Source: Dolomedes plantarius
Taxonomy: Eukaryota > Arthropoda > Arachnida > Araneae > Dolomedidae
Length of the DNA: 64,000 nucleotides
Assembly: GCA_907164885.2 (NCBI GenBank)
Contig: OU015499.1
Location: forward strand, 145,013,154 to 145,077,153
Reading direction: 5' to 3'
Shown here: in pieces, positions 13,393 through 25,300 of the stretch
How positions within the stretch are numbered: the first letter of the stretch is position 1
Layout of the letters: the number at the start of each line of letters is the position of its first letter
Position numbers and translations under genes: made by a program
The notes under the pieces: model-generated
Told to the model about the DNA's origin: nothing
Database searches by the model: none
The model's input: only the letters and a program-made list of their open reading frames with translations

Positions 13393-14409
13393 AGACCAAA
13401 TTCCCTCGGCCATGCACATGCGAGTGTAGTTATCGATTATTTCCATGGAAGCAAACAAAATGACAGCGACCATGTTTACGTCCGGATTTACTTACTAATC
13501 TATATATATAAAACAGTTCCGTAACTGACTCATTCATTCACTGACTGACATACAACGCACAGACCAAACCGCTGGACCTAAAGGGCTGAAATTTTGCATG
13601 GCGATTCTTCTAATAGTGTAGGGGTGCACTAAGAAAGATTTTTCAAAAATTCTTCTTAGATTTTTTTAAATTAAATTTTTAAGCTGCTTTTTAAACTTTT
13701 TTTACGTTTGCATTTAAAGTAATACATTGAGGGTTATAAAATTTATATCACGAGAAAGATCATAAAAATTCCTTCAAAATGAAATTTTTTTCGAATTTTT
13801 ACCTCCATTTCCTGATTTTTGGTGAATTTTTAAAGATTAATTTTTAGAATTTAATTTATTAAATGCTGATCACGTGATTTCTTTTTTTGGTACTTTAAAT
13901 AAATTTATCGTCACGTGCAAAAAAAAAAATAGACAAAAAAATATTTTTTCTTGCTAATGTGGCAGACGATTGGACTTTATTTTGTCTATAAAAATATCCC
14001 TTACGATTTTTTTATAAATATGTTTTTTTTACATCAATTATATACATTGATCGTCGTATTTATTATAAATATATATATATTTATTTTTTTTGGAATTAAT
14101 TGCATACATTGACCGTTGTATTTAATTTCAATGTACTCCGTAGCGAAGCGCGGGTTTTCAGCTAGTCCAGTATAAATATGCACACCAGAACAACAGCATT
14201 CTTCACAATCTGTAAACCGCACCCAGGATCTCTTCAACGTACAGCTCATAGCCCTATTATAGGGAAATTTTTATCCAACACTTTAAATTATCATTGAAGT
14301 AGTAGGTTAATTGGGGCACTGTAAATAAATATGGTCGTTGTCATCTCATTCGTTTCCATGGGAATAATCGATAACCCCATTCGCAAGGTGCGGCTGAGGG
14401 AATTTTGTC
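13393..14409. mobile_element. Element with ~88-bp inverted repeats, interrupted by a Helitron-like copy
   Basis: The segment 13393-13479 recurs inverted at 14321-14409 with about 75-80% identity by eye; both share GTTATCGATTAT and CCATGGAA blocks. The space between holds the Helitron-like copy at 13499-14165 and about 150 bp of unique sequence. Without that insertion the structure would be a foldback or MITE of about 350 bp. Terminal repeats may extend a little further out. No target duplication could be fixed. Confidence 0.6.
13499..14165 (+). mobile_element. Helitron-like non-autonomous element, 667 bp
   Basis: Begins TCTATATATATAAAACAG, then CTGACTGACATACAACG-type sequence. It ends GCGAAGCGCGGG...CAGCTAG with a small GCG/CGC hairpin just before the end. 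It is flanked by A on the left and T on the right with no target duplication. The copy at 27564-28256 has the same two ends and nearly the same length, so these are real termini. No coding capacity. Confidence 0.7.
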
Positions 14410-14491
14410 TGAAGAGCCACTGATCTGCAGAAATACGTCGGGTGAAAAAACTTGTGCATATTGTAACCGCAGTAAGTTCGTTTTGTTTTAA

Positions 14492-15204
14492 GGGAACGGT
14501 GGACATTAAAATTTACTTTTTTTACTTTTCATCATAGAGATACGAAATTTTGTACATATACACATTTCACTATAAATAAATAGAATAGCTTAAAAGAAAT
14601 TTCCAATCCCATTATAATTTTAAGATTTTTTAAAAAATTTGAAATTTATAAACAAAATTTTAAAATGCTCCTTGCTACTTAATTTTTGAGATATTTCCTC
14701 GATTTTGCATTTTAATCTCTTTAAACTGTATAACAAACAAATCTGGGTATCAATTATTTAATCCCTTGAATAGTTAATTTTTGAGAGATTTTTTTATGAA
14801 TTCCATCCCGATTTTCATCAAAATTTTGCCTTTCGAAAAGTTATAAATCAAATCTAATTACCTTAATGAAGTCGAATTGTAAAATGCATACCCAGTTTTT
14901 TTGTAAACAGCATCAGGATTCTTCCTTATCAATTTCATGAATTTTGAAGAAAAATTAAGTAGCATGGAGCATTTAAAAAAATCTAAAAACCTTGAAAAAT
15001 CTGGTTTGAGAAATACAGATTTAAAATTTATTACTACACTTACCCATTATAAATTACTTTGTAGAAGCTTCATAAATGATTTTTTTACTTGAAAAGAATT
15101 ATTTTGGTAAAAATAATCTACAGAAATATATATATATATTATTTACAATAACACAATCAGTATTACAATGACGAGATTTGCTGAAATAAACGTCCACCGT
15201 TCCC
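14492..15204. mobile_element. TTAA-flanked MITE (piggyBac or Kolobok type), 713 bp
   Basis: The 15-bp inverted ends GGGAACGGTGGACAT/GTT are bounded on both sides by TTAA (14488-14491 and 15205-15208). The interior is AT-rich and has no open frame. A TTAA target duplication is used by both piggyBac and Kolobok elements; the ends alone do not decide between them. Confidence 0.8.
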
Positions 15205-15208
15205 TTAA

Positions 15209-15893
15209 GTTGCGAAATTTTTCTAATACGAGTATTTATGACCGTCTCTAAGAAGAGATAGAACTCTCGCTTTCATCTGCAGCCTGTGAAAAAAGGTGTT
15301 TTGTTCTCAAATTCAACTGAGTCAGAGTGTTCTCCGCACATTTATTTTTCATATCATTTTTCCGGTGATGCTGATTTACTTTTTTTCGTCATGCATATTT
15401 TCTTCCATACTTCATAAGAGACGGGTGCCGCATTGTCTGTAGTCTGCATGGCGTAATAGGGATCGACCCCACCCCCCTCCAACCTGTCAATGTCCCGAAC
15501 TCGAAACCAACTGGTGGGTGGGAATCTCAAACAGCGAAATCCTACCTTAATAAAAAAAAATTGTCTAAAAATCTGGTTGGAAAAAAAATACCTCACAAAT
15601 TGCGAGATTCAAGTTCTATTAATGAATCTTTTTCTAGTTCACCTAACTGTATCAATTCACCAATTTCTTTCTTTATACCGAATATCCACCTCTTATCCAC
15701 ATTTTGTTTGCAAAGGTCGTTTCAAAAACATTCATTTAAATCTTTTACAAACACAGAAGTTTTATCCCCAAACGTGTGTAAGTTCGAAAGATATTAAAGT
15801 TTAGAAATTTCTCCAAAGGACATAGTATGTTCCTTTAGACCACGTCGTTTCTGCAAAATAAATCTTCTTACTGATGCCTCCAGATTCTTATGA
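15209..15893. other. Spacer, no gene assigned
   Basis: Overlapping short frames exist near 15490-15804, but none has a recognisable domain and the composition looks non-coding. Confidence 0.45.
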
Positions 15894-15901
15894 ATTTTAG
15901 A

Positions 15902-16375
15902 CAGGGCCCGACTTTGACCCAATGGGGCCCTGGGCAAAGCAGACTTTGGGGGCCCCCTCCAAGGACAGATCCAGAGGGAGGCCATGTGCCCTCCCCCTCC
16001 AGGAGTAGATTTCCACATGAACATGTGGGACACTCACCAAGGCCCCCCCCCCATAAATTCAGACCGGAAATTCAAAAAATTTTCGACCAACAAGTCAAAC
16101 ATTTGAAAAATAATAATAATAATAATAATGTGTTAATTAATTTACTTTTAATGTTAATTAATAAATTCAGGAAATTTTCTTTTGAAATTAATATAGTGGG
16201 TGCACTGTGCCCCACCCAGGATTTTTTTTCTGTATCCGCAACTGCCCACCTTTACTGAATTAACCTAAAACCAAATTTTCAAAAATATGTACAACTTAAT
16301 ACTAAATTAGGGGGCCCCATAAATTTGGGGGCCCTGGGCAAGTGCCCCACTTGCCCATGCGGAAATCTGGGCCTG
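15902..16375. mobile_element. hAT-type non-autonomous element, 474 bp, 8-bp TSD
   Basis: Left end CAGGGCCCGACTTTG, right end (reverse complement) CAGGCCCAGATTTCCGC, each followed inside by GGGGCCCTGGGCAA-type sequence. The perfect 8-bp duplication ATTTTAGA is at 15894-15901 and 16376-16383. An (AAT)n run lies at about 16108-16128. The ends are related to, but not the same as, those of the MITE at 4132-4502. No transposase. Confidence 0.9.
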
Positions 16376-16886
16376 ATTTTAGATACACTCGTGTTTTTGT
16401 GTACGAGATTAAATCTAATTTGATGTAAGACACAAAAATTTATCACATAGGTTAGCGGCACAGCAAATTGCTAAACAAACAGATTCGTGAAAACTTGCTT
16501 TAAATACCAATCAGACTTCGTCTTATAATGTGAAACGTCACTTCCAAAGGTTTCCTTTCTGATTAACAGTACCACTCAAAGTAAGAGAAGATGATCCCAG
16601 GTCCTGTCCGAATATATTGCAAGACTCAGTAAAGAGTCCATTTTTTGATAGACAAGACTTCGTGTAATTTAACGCCAATATCTAATATAAAAGAATATAA
16701 AAGTATAATTAGATGTTCCATGCATTAAATATTAACTTTTTCTGCACATTACAAAAAAAAACTTTTAAAACTGTTAAATAATAAAAACTAAATTAATTTA
16801 AAATAATTAAAACAGAGACAAAAGAGAAAATTAATCCAGTCTCGAAATGAAGCCATAAAATATTTATTTATATATCATAATTTATA

Positions 16887-16892
16887 TTTATT
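16887..16892 (-). terminator. Putative poly(A) signal of the left zinc-finger gene
   Basis: AATAAA on the minus strand about 700 bp past the stop codon, in a block that is conserved in the right arm (58334-58339). Position and conservation support it; no transcript evidence. Confidence 0.4.
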
Positions 16893-17379
16893 TCCTCATT
16901 TACAGAACACAACAGATGTACAAAAAGGAAAACAGTTAAATATTGAAAACTATACTTAAATATAAGGCAAAAACAAAAACAGAAGTATTACATAAGTGAC
17001 ATTTCACGACACCCTTTCCTGCAGTATAAACAAGTAATTTTTTGCAGTAATGATATGTTATCTTTTACTTCAATCACTCTGGTGGGTCAAGTATCCCTCA
17101 GAGATCGTAAGTGATGACCGATATCACATTGATATATTTAAAAATTTTAAAAATGTCATAAAACACTTAATTCCAAAACAAAATTATATACGATATCTCC
17201 TCTAAATAAAGACCATCAAACTTGAGTTTGAACTCCATTTTCACCATGGTGGGACAAAAATGTCTTTGAGCCAAAAAAATCCCGTTTCATACTATAGAGT
17301 TGGTTACATCCCTGAATGGGTAGGGATATGATCTTTCCATCTATTCTCAAGCCTTAATACTCTCATACCCTGCAGATGA

Positions 17380-17590
17380 AAGGGTATTTCTTTTTAAAGT
17401 ACCCTCTTCAAAAAATCTTTTCTTATATATAGTGCAATCGAAAGGTTTCTGTTTTTTATGGGTACGGAGACGGGTTTTCAAAGCAAATTGCAAGGAAAAT
17501 ATTTTCTCTCACACAGAGGATGAAGGACCTACTCTTCTGTGTAGGTACGAGCTTGTTTTTTTTAAATGATCAAGTTCAGAAAACCCTTTC
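17380..17590 (-). pseudogene. Fossil C2H2 fingers downstream of the left gene
   Basis: Beyond the stop codon the minus strand still resembles finger units in a shifted frame (CEKGFSELDHLKK-like, then decayed linker and finger pieces to about 17400). The same leftovers follow the right gene at 57651-57860. The ancestral array was therefore longer, and the truncating frameshift happened before the duplication. Confidence 0.65.
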
Positions 17591-18352
17591 TCACATATCG
17601 TGGAGACCAAAAGACTTACCTCCGTGGATAAGGAGATGCTCTTTAAAATTCCTCTGACATGAAAATCTTTTCTCACATACAGCGCATGCGAAAGGTTTCT
17701 CTCCCGTGTGGGTGCGAAGATGGGATTCTAAATGATCCTGTTGAGAAAATGATTTCCCACATACAGTGCAGGCAAAAGGTTTCTCTCCCGTGTGGACGCG
17801 GAGATGTATTTTTAAATGATGCTCATGAGAAAATAATTTCCCACATACAGTGCAGGCAAAAGGCTTCTCTCCCGTGTGGACGCGGAGATGTCTTTTTAAA
17901 CCACCCTGATTAGAAAATGATGTTCCACATACAGTGCAGGCAAATGGTTTCTCTCCCGTGTGGACGCGGAGATGTCTTTTTAAACCACCTTGAATAGAAA
18001 ATGATTTTCCACATACAGTGCAGGCAAAAGGTTTCTCTCCCGTGTGGATAGGTAGGTGTTGTTTTAAACAACCCTGCTCAGAAAATAATTTCCCACATAC
18101 ATTGCAGGCAAAAGGTTTCTCCCCCGTGTGGACGCGGAGATGTCGTTTTAAATCACTCTGATTAGAAAATGATTTCCCACATATAGTGCAGGCAAAAGGT
18201 TTCACTCCCGTGTGGATACGGAGATGTGTTTTTAAAACATCCTGTCTAGAAAATGCTTTCCCACATGCAGTGCAGACGAAAGGTCTCTCACCTGTGTGCG
18301 TGGCTGTGATAGCAATACGTTGACGTTCGGAATTTGCGGACACCACAAACAT
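17591..18352 (-). CDS. C2H2 zinc-finger protein, 8 tandem fingers (left arm)
   Basis: A 253-residue protein made almost wholly of eight C-X2-C-X12-H-X3-H fingers joined by HTGEKPF-type linkers; the last ends in HLLIHGGKSF and a short tail. Such arrays bind DNA in the nucleus and usually act as transcription factors; the target is unknown. The exon has a clear acceptor (pyrimidine tract then CAG, intron AG at 18387-18388), and the frame is open from the acceptor into the ATG at 18350-18352. The real protein could therefore begin in an upstream exon towards the loop. The right-arm paralogue has about 280 bp of extra leader sequence between acceptor and fingers, and twice as many fingers. No BTB, ZAD or KRAB-like domain is visible. 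Confidence 0.88.
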   Translation of the reverse strand: MFVVSANSERQRIAITATHTGERPFVCTACGKAFSRQDVLKTHLRIHTGVKPFACTICGKSFSNQSDLKRHLRVHTGEKPFACNVCGKLFSEQGCLKQHLPIHTGEKPFACTVCGKSFSIQGGLKRHLRVHTGEKPFACTVCGTSFSNQGGLKRHLRVHTGEKPFACTVCGKLFSHEHHLKIHLRVHTGEKPFACTVCGKSFSQQDHLESHLRTHTGEKPFACAVCEKRFSCQRNFKEHLLIHGGKSFGLHDM

Positions 18353-18386
18353 TTTCGTTTTGCAAGTAACAATCTGTACCGCGAAC

Positions 18387-18400
18387 CTGCAAAGAGAGGA
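18387..18400 (-). other. Splice acceptor of the left zinc-finger exon
   Basis: On the minus strand a pyrimidine-rich stretch ends in CTTTGCAG followed by GTTCGCGGTACAGATTGTTA. The right arm has the same acceptor and exon start (CTTTTCAG then GTTCTCGGTACAGATTGTTA) at 55993-55995. Confidence 0.7.
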
Positions 18401-21400
18401 GAAAGGAATTTGAATGGGTTATATTAACACTGTACCATCACGCTTTTTTTATTTTTCACGTGTAATGAATAGCAATATACAAAAGTTTGTGCTTGGAAAT
18501 GAGATATCTATAAACTAAGATGTTATAAATTACGTCCTGGATTAAACTACTAAGCATTTTAAATTTATTGTAATTAGGGCCCGAGGTTTCTTAGCCATTC
18601 TTATTGTTTTGTCCAGGTAGATGGTAAGGACGCGCAGAAATTTGATACGTTTCGGTTTATAGGGATCTTCATAATACGGATGTCGGCCCGATCAATAACG
18701 TATATGCAGTATTATTTTTTTCCCTTCCGATTCATTTTAGTTATCCGTAATTAAAAATAATTTCATCATTAATTATTTAGTTTAATGTTCCGATATATTC
18801 CAGTGATGAACACCCGATGAATAAGCTCGGTTACCATGAGATTAAAAAGTTTATAAATGCAATAAAATATGTAAAATTATTACAGAAAATAACAAAGAAT
18901 ATGCGGCTTATGGACTTGTTTAGGCATATTTGTCTGTTTGTTTAGAATATTGTAGTTTGGCGGCTATAGATATTTTTCACCGCGTTCTTTCCATATTTTA
19001 ATGTCAATGTTGTGTTTGTAATACATTACAATTGGCAATAGTTTAAATTCTCCAAATTTCTTCGCGTTCATCTACTGTACAATAGTGCTTTTATGTGATT
19101 CTTCACATTTTGAAACATTTCAAAACAGTTATCTTTGAGCCTCTTCTAGTCTATGAAATATAAGTCAGGAATACACGGCTAATAGGTCTTTTTCAGACTA
19201 ACATCTTTTAAATATTATATCACGCAATTATAAACATGTAATAAAATTCAAAACAAAAGAAATCTGCATGGATAACATGCGATGCTCCTTAAAGATTACT
19301 TATAAAATCAATTTTAAATTTTCATACTTAGAAAAAACTAATTCAAAACTGCTTAAACAACTTTTACCCTAGTTATCTCACACGTAAGTTATATTAGTAA
19401 ATTTTCTCCGGTTGTACACAAAATGCCAAATGTGGGGTGTGACTTCAGACTATCAGTCACATACTGATTTGAAACAGATTGGTATTATAGTAAAGAAACA
19501 GAATTTCCGAGCCTTAACAGAAAAAAGAAAATTACATATACAGTGAGATCAGTAGAAAAATAGTTTTACTACATTCTTCCTAATTAAAATTTTGGTTGAA
19601 GTACAATACTCATACCGATGCGCAAAGTGGAGCAGTAAAAATTTTTCTACGTTAAACGTACTCGCTCATTTCATGACGTGCAGGAGGGTGTTTATGAATG
19701 GGGTATTTTCGTACTGAATTGTCGTCTTTACCTCTCCGTAATAAATGATTAATGAATTGATAAAAATTGTTTTAACGCTTTATTTGTACATTTCAAAGAT
19801 CTTTTCTTCCTGGAAAACTTAATTTTCAGAATAAAAAAAGTTTTCAAGAGGGAGTGCTGCGTGATTGCTGCTAATAAAATTGTAATATAATTAAAGATAT
19901 TTTTGAAAAAATGGTATTTTTTGACATTTCTATATTAAAAAAAATTTTGGCGTATAATTTTCTGTATATTTTACTATCAATTTAAAAAAAATTATTTTGG
20001 GGGTGGGGTGAAGGGGATTTAAATTTATGTAAGGTTTTTAATTAAAGTTCAGTTGTTTAAAAAATGTTTTTGCATTTTTGTATTTTTCAAAAACTTTTAA
20101 AAATTTTTTTATATACCCTGATTTTGGCACGTCTTTCTCAATTAGTCATTAATTTTTAAAACTTTCTCTATTTTGCGGAATGGATATTTAAGGTTACATA
20201 AGTTTCTAAATTAAATTCCATTCCTAATAATGCTCCTTTACCCATTTCCATGAATAAAATATCTTTAGTTTCTATAATATTGACAGTGGATGTTAGGCCA
20301 AAGAGCCCTTAACAAAATCTATTACTAAAGAGAAATGCTACAAATTTATGAAATTCTTTAGGATTGTGTGATTAGAACTGCAAATATATTTCCAATTCTG
20401 CTTGGCATACATCTACTCAGCGAGCTATATAACCCCAAAGGAGACTACTATGTAATAAATGCACTAGAAATAAATATGCATGCCCATAAAAATATACACT
20501 GGGACTAGAAATGTGAATTGGGGACATATATTACTTTTTAACCACACTTCAAACTTGTTGTCGATATTATTAAAATAGTTTTGCTATAAATCTAACAAAA
20601 TTCAGGGTTAGAATTATAAAAATTAAATTAGATAAATTAAGAATAATTCTAATTACATTTTGATTATCTTAAGTTACCTTTATACTGGGATTAAAATAAA
20701 TAAAACAATTGTGTGATTCAGAGAATATTGGGAAAGCATTTTGTTCTTACAGAATAAGGTAATCTCATAACATTTTTCATTCTGTGTATCAAGTAAAATG
20801 ATTTTAAGATATCCACATAGACTGCAATTCTTTTGGTCAAAACTCTACAATTCAGTTCAGTGCTACAGGAAATAAAGAATATTAAGCTATACCTATTACA
20901 ACACTTTTTGGTTAGAGAAAATCACACCTACCACTTCATTAACAATGAGATAGAAAAGCAATTGTCAATATATATATTTCATGATAGAGTATGAAATATT
21001 TTATTCTGCAGTCATAAATGTATGCACTTTGAGTAACAGCAAAAGTTTAATACCATATTTAACAAAAACAAAGATTTAAGAAACATATATGCATAGTACA
21101 CAGAACAGTAATTCTCACACAAATTAAATCTTTAAACTATTTTTCCTTTCCCATCTCTTTCCAAATTAAGGAAATTTCCCACATTATGTATAAAAATAAA
21201 TTTAAACCTTTAGAAGAAATACACTTGACAGGAATAAGAAAAGTTATTTTTCTATATTTTGTATGTATAAGCTCAGGTGAGGATACTAGCAAAACATTGT
21301 CTTTATTTCCAGCAAATGTGACAAAAAGAAAAAGATATTGCCTAATAAACGAGATAGTATAACAAACATACTATGCATAAAAGGATAGAAAATATGTAAA

Positions 21401-21513
21401 GAATTATTTATGAAAGGCACAGCTTGCTTTAATACAATTAGATTTACCGGAAGCAATTGGGCACTGTGCTAGTAGAGAGCCCCACATGATGAAAAACTTA
21501 AATTGTCTGAAAG
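18401..21513. other. Left-arm non-coding sequence (probable intron/upstream of the zinc-finger gene)
   Basis: AT-rich, no open frame of note. It is conserved as an inverted copy at about 53260-55990. It includes a moderately GC-richer block near 19660-19740 (CATGACGTGCAGGAGGGTGT) that is also kept in the right arm near 54700 and could belong to a promoter or 5' exon; this is inference from conservation only. Confidence 0.4.
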
Positions 21514-22376
21514 GAAGTACTGCAATCATTTAGAAACCTTCTAGAACGCCTGACAAAATATAGACATGCTGATTTTGAACAAGTTTTAGTCGGAGCCACA
21601 GAGCTTGAGACTAATTTAGAAGTCACTCCAGAATTTAGGAAAACACATTTACAAAAATGAAAAAGGATATTTAACTACGAGTATGGACCAATAAGTAACT
21701 GGAAAGAAATGTTTGAAGTGCATTGTTTCTTACAAATATTGTATAAAGCTAGAGAAGTCAATTTGAGATAATTCCACAGAATGAACACCAGGAGCATGCA
21801 TTGGTACTAGAAATTGTACTGACAGATGTAAAAATGATTCAGAATAATGACCAGATGAAGTCTATAAAAAAGTAGATGAAAATAGCTATATGCTCGTCAA
21901 AGAAATGGAAGTATTAAAACCATTTGTTTCAGAACCCCTATAAATATTTTACAATTCTGACAAATACCAGTTACTGGCATCTCAAATGCTTTTACATCTT
22001 TAAGAAATTTTTAACAATTCATGTAACTATGCCATTGGGAAAAGGAAGCTTTTCAAGATTAAAATTAATTGAAACACACCTGAGGTCAACAATATCACAG
22101 AAGAGACTCATATCTTACAACAGTGTCTACCGAGGATATAGAAACAAGGAAATTAAAAATTCATCAATTTATAAATGATCTTGTTGATAAAAAAATCTAG
22201 AAAAATTTGATTGTAAATAAAATATATGTAGTCACTTTTTAGTGTTTCTTTTCTTATAAATATACACAAAAAAGGAAATGTGACCACCTCCCTAATTTTT
22301 GTACCTATATCAGAATTTTGAAAGACCCCACCAAAATTACTGCAATTAGGCCCCACAAGGACTAAGGCTGGCCCTG
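21514..22376 (+). pseudogene. hAT transposase fossil (ZMYM1-like), left arm
   Basis: A plus-strand frame from 21514 reads EVLQSFRNLLERLTKYR, then ATELETNLEVTPEFRKTHLQK, which resembles the middle of zinc-finger-MYM-type-1/hAT proteins, and is then broken by stops. At about 22005-22120 it reads LTIHVTMPLGKGSFSRLKL followed by THLRSTISQKRL, a good match to the hAT C-terminal dimerisation motif. The segment ends in GGCTGGCCCTG, a typical hAT terminus. Transposase activity is lost. The first part is also in the right arm, so the insertion predates the duplication. Confidence 0.75.
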
Positions 22377-25300
22377 ATCAAAGGCCTAAATGAAAAGAAC
22401 TCGGATGTCAAATTTTCCTGTGCAAAGTAACTAACTGTTAAACTCTATTACTTTAATATATTAAGTTATTGTAGAAATTTCCAAATTTTTAAATATTAAA
22501 ATATAGAATTCACATAAAATCTTCAAATTTTTTATTTATCAGGGTTCTATAAATTATGTTTAAAACAAAGTTATATGTAAACTAATTGTCAAAAAAAAGA
22601 GTAGTGAGTAAGAAAGTTCAACATAAGTTATATATGACTGCAAAGGAAAAAAAACTGGCAAATGATTGAATTTATTCAGAAAATTTTTTAAAACAGTTTT
22701 CATAAAAGAACTTGTACAGAATGTTCATGCATATTTCCCTCGTGCAAAATGAAAACTTATAACCTAAAACTTTCATGTTTTGGGCACAGTTCTTTTACAT
22801 AAATGGTTTAATATAATCCTGAAATATATTTTTAAAAAAATTTTTGCCCATAAAGAAATATAATTAATTTCATGCATATTCCATCACAGCATAATTATAC
22901 AACACATTTCTAGAGGTTGAAATGTGGTTTTAAATATCAAGTTATACAACACATACTGAGGAAAATAGGGCACCAGAATTTTCAAAACTGTACTTACTTT
23001 AACTGCAGTTACTTTCTATTCAATTAATATTTTTTAACCCTAGGAGAGGGGAGAGGGTAGGAAACATAAATACTAACACAACAAACATCAATTTTTGACT
23101 AACATTGATCTTAAGAACCACAACTGAATATATTGAAAAAATATTCCAGACATGAACGGCAATAATGTAGCAATAAATTTTGCCAATACAAAATATCTAT
23201 TCAGTAGAAAGAATATGCAGGTAACAGAGCAGATAATTTATATCCAATTCTAAACTGATCAAAATATAATTTTTACACAAAAAAATTTTAAAATATCCTA
23301 TCAAGGCAGTCAGAAATATCCCTTAATACAGATTTTGTAAATCTTGAAATGTTTCTAACAAAGAAATCTTTAGAATACATGGTGCAGAGAAAATAAAACA
23401 TTTTTAGATATATTATATTAATAATTGTATAGAGTTTTTAATATGTTAAATAATTTAACTTTTCATTAAAAAGAATTTCAATTTTAGATATCAAGTACTA
23501 CTTTTAATCATACTCAGACATCATACACTTTACAGATTATATCTTTGAAATGTCACATGGTTTTTTTTTCAGTTTCAACTAATTGAATATTAATGATGCT
23601 CACTTGGATGTTTTCAGCCAATGAAATTCGATATTAGCTTCAAATAATGAACTATACATTAAGTCAATGAAAATTTATTTTATTCCTTATAACATTTTCA
23701 TTTTTCACCTTTTCAAGGAATACCATCCGGAAGATGAGAACTTACAATTGGTTATTCATATTTAGATTATAAATCTTACTCTAGATCTAAGTGCATCTGT
23801 TACATCACTCCACCTTCGTTTGTGCATTTCAACACTAAATTTCTCAAATGAAGACTCACAATTTATGTTTTTAGTTAATTTTGTACCCTATCCTAAAATA
23901 TTTTAAACTTGTTCTTAGTTTTATAAATTGATTTTTATACTTTGTAAATATTTTAAATTTAAATTTTTGTTTTAAAAAATCACTAGTAATATTATTGTCA
24001 TTGTTTTTTTTTTTTATTTTTTATATATGTTGAAATTATCTTCCTAAAAACTTTTAATTTTATGTACTTCATTTATTTTTTTTACTACTTTTGTATTTTT
24101 ATGTATCTTTTTCTTCAGGTATTTACATGTTTATTTTCTAGTTTTTATATTTTTAAAACTGAATAAATACAGACTAATGAATTTAAAACTGAATGAATTT
24201 TAACACTGAATGAATACAGAAACAAATAACTTTTTAAAAAATTATTTAAAATATAATTCTAAATAAAATGTGCTCTGATAGAAGAATGATATGAGAAAGT
24301 AATGGCTAAACTGCAGATTGCTGCTCATGGTCCTAAGCATCACTAAGTTTAGTGCCAGTTCATCATTTACATGAAAAATTTAAACATTTAATTAGTTATA
24401 TCCATAAGTTTTTCATGAAATTAAAAGTGTATATGGATTTTATTCTAATTTTTAAAAATTAAATGCACATAATTGATAATTTCTTAAATTGAATAAGCTT
24501 TGGTTTTTAGTTAATTTTGTACCCTTTCTTAAAATATTTTAATTTTGTTCTTAGTTTTATAAACTGATTTTTATACCTTGTAAATAAATATTTTAAATTA
24601 AAATTTTTGTTCTAAAAAATCACTAGTAATACTATTGTCGCTGGTTTTTTTTTTTTCATTCTTCTATATATGTTGAAATTATCTTGCTACAAACTTTTAA
24701 TTTTATGTACTTCATTTATTTTTTTACTATTTTTGTATTTTTATGTATTTTTTTCTTGAAGTATTTACATGTTTATTTTCTAATTTTTATAATTTTTAAA
24801 ACTAAAAAAATTGTTATATTTTGAATATATTGTTTCCCTCTAACATTTTCTATAACCGATTGATATATTTTGGACGCTTTGCAAATATTTAGACTGTTTT
24901 AATTTTTTATACCTGATAAATCCTGTATTCAATATTTCTTTCTTAATATATTATGCGGTTCTTTATTAGCTACTTATTGTTTAATTTTCATACAAAGTGT
25001 TGATGGTCAGGTTAAAAGTTTTAAAACATTGTGAAATGGTATCTTCCTCAATTTCTCATTAGAACTCCACTTGGTGGAGTTTGACACCTTTTAACCAAAC
25101 AACACAGGATATGGAACTCTTCCCCGTATATTTTATCTTTTACCGCGATTATTAACAGTTCAAAATCATTTTTATAACTCATAACCAGCAAAGTCACTAA
25201 ATACATTATGTATGACTTGTATAATATGCTTAAAAAATTGTAAATAAAATTATCAGATTGGCAACTTCTAGCAGTCCTTTGAAATCATGGAGTGTATATT

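Noticed and set aside
17659..17913. Plus-strand frame over the left finger gene
   Set aside because: Antisense shadow of the tandem finger repeats.
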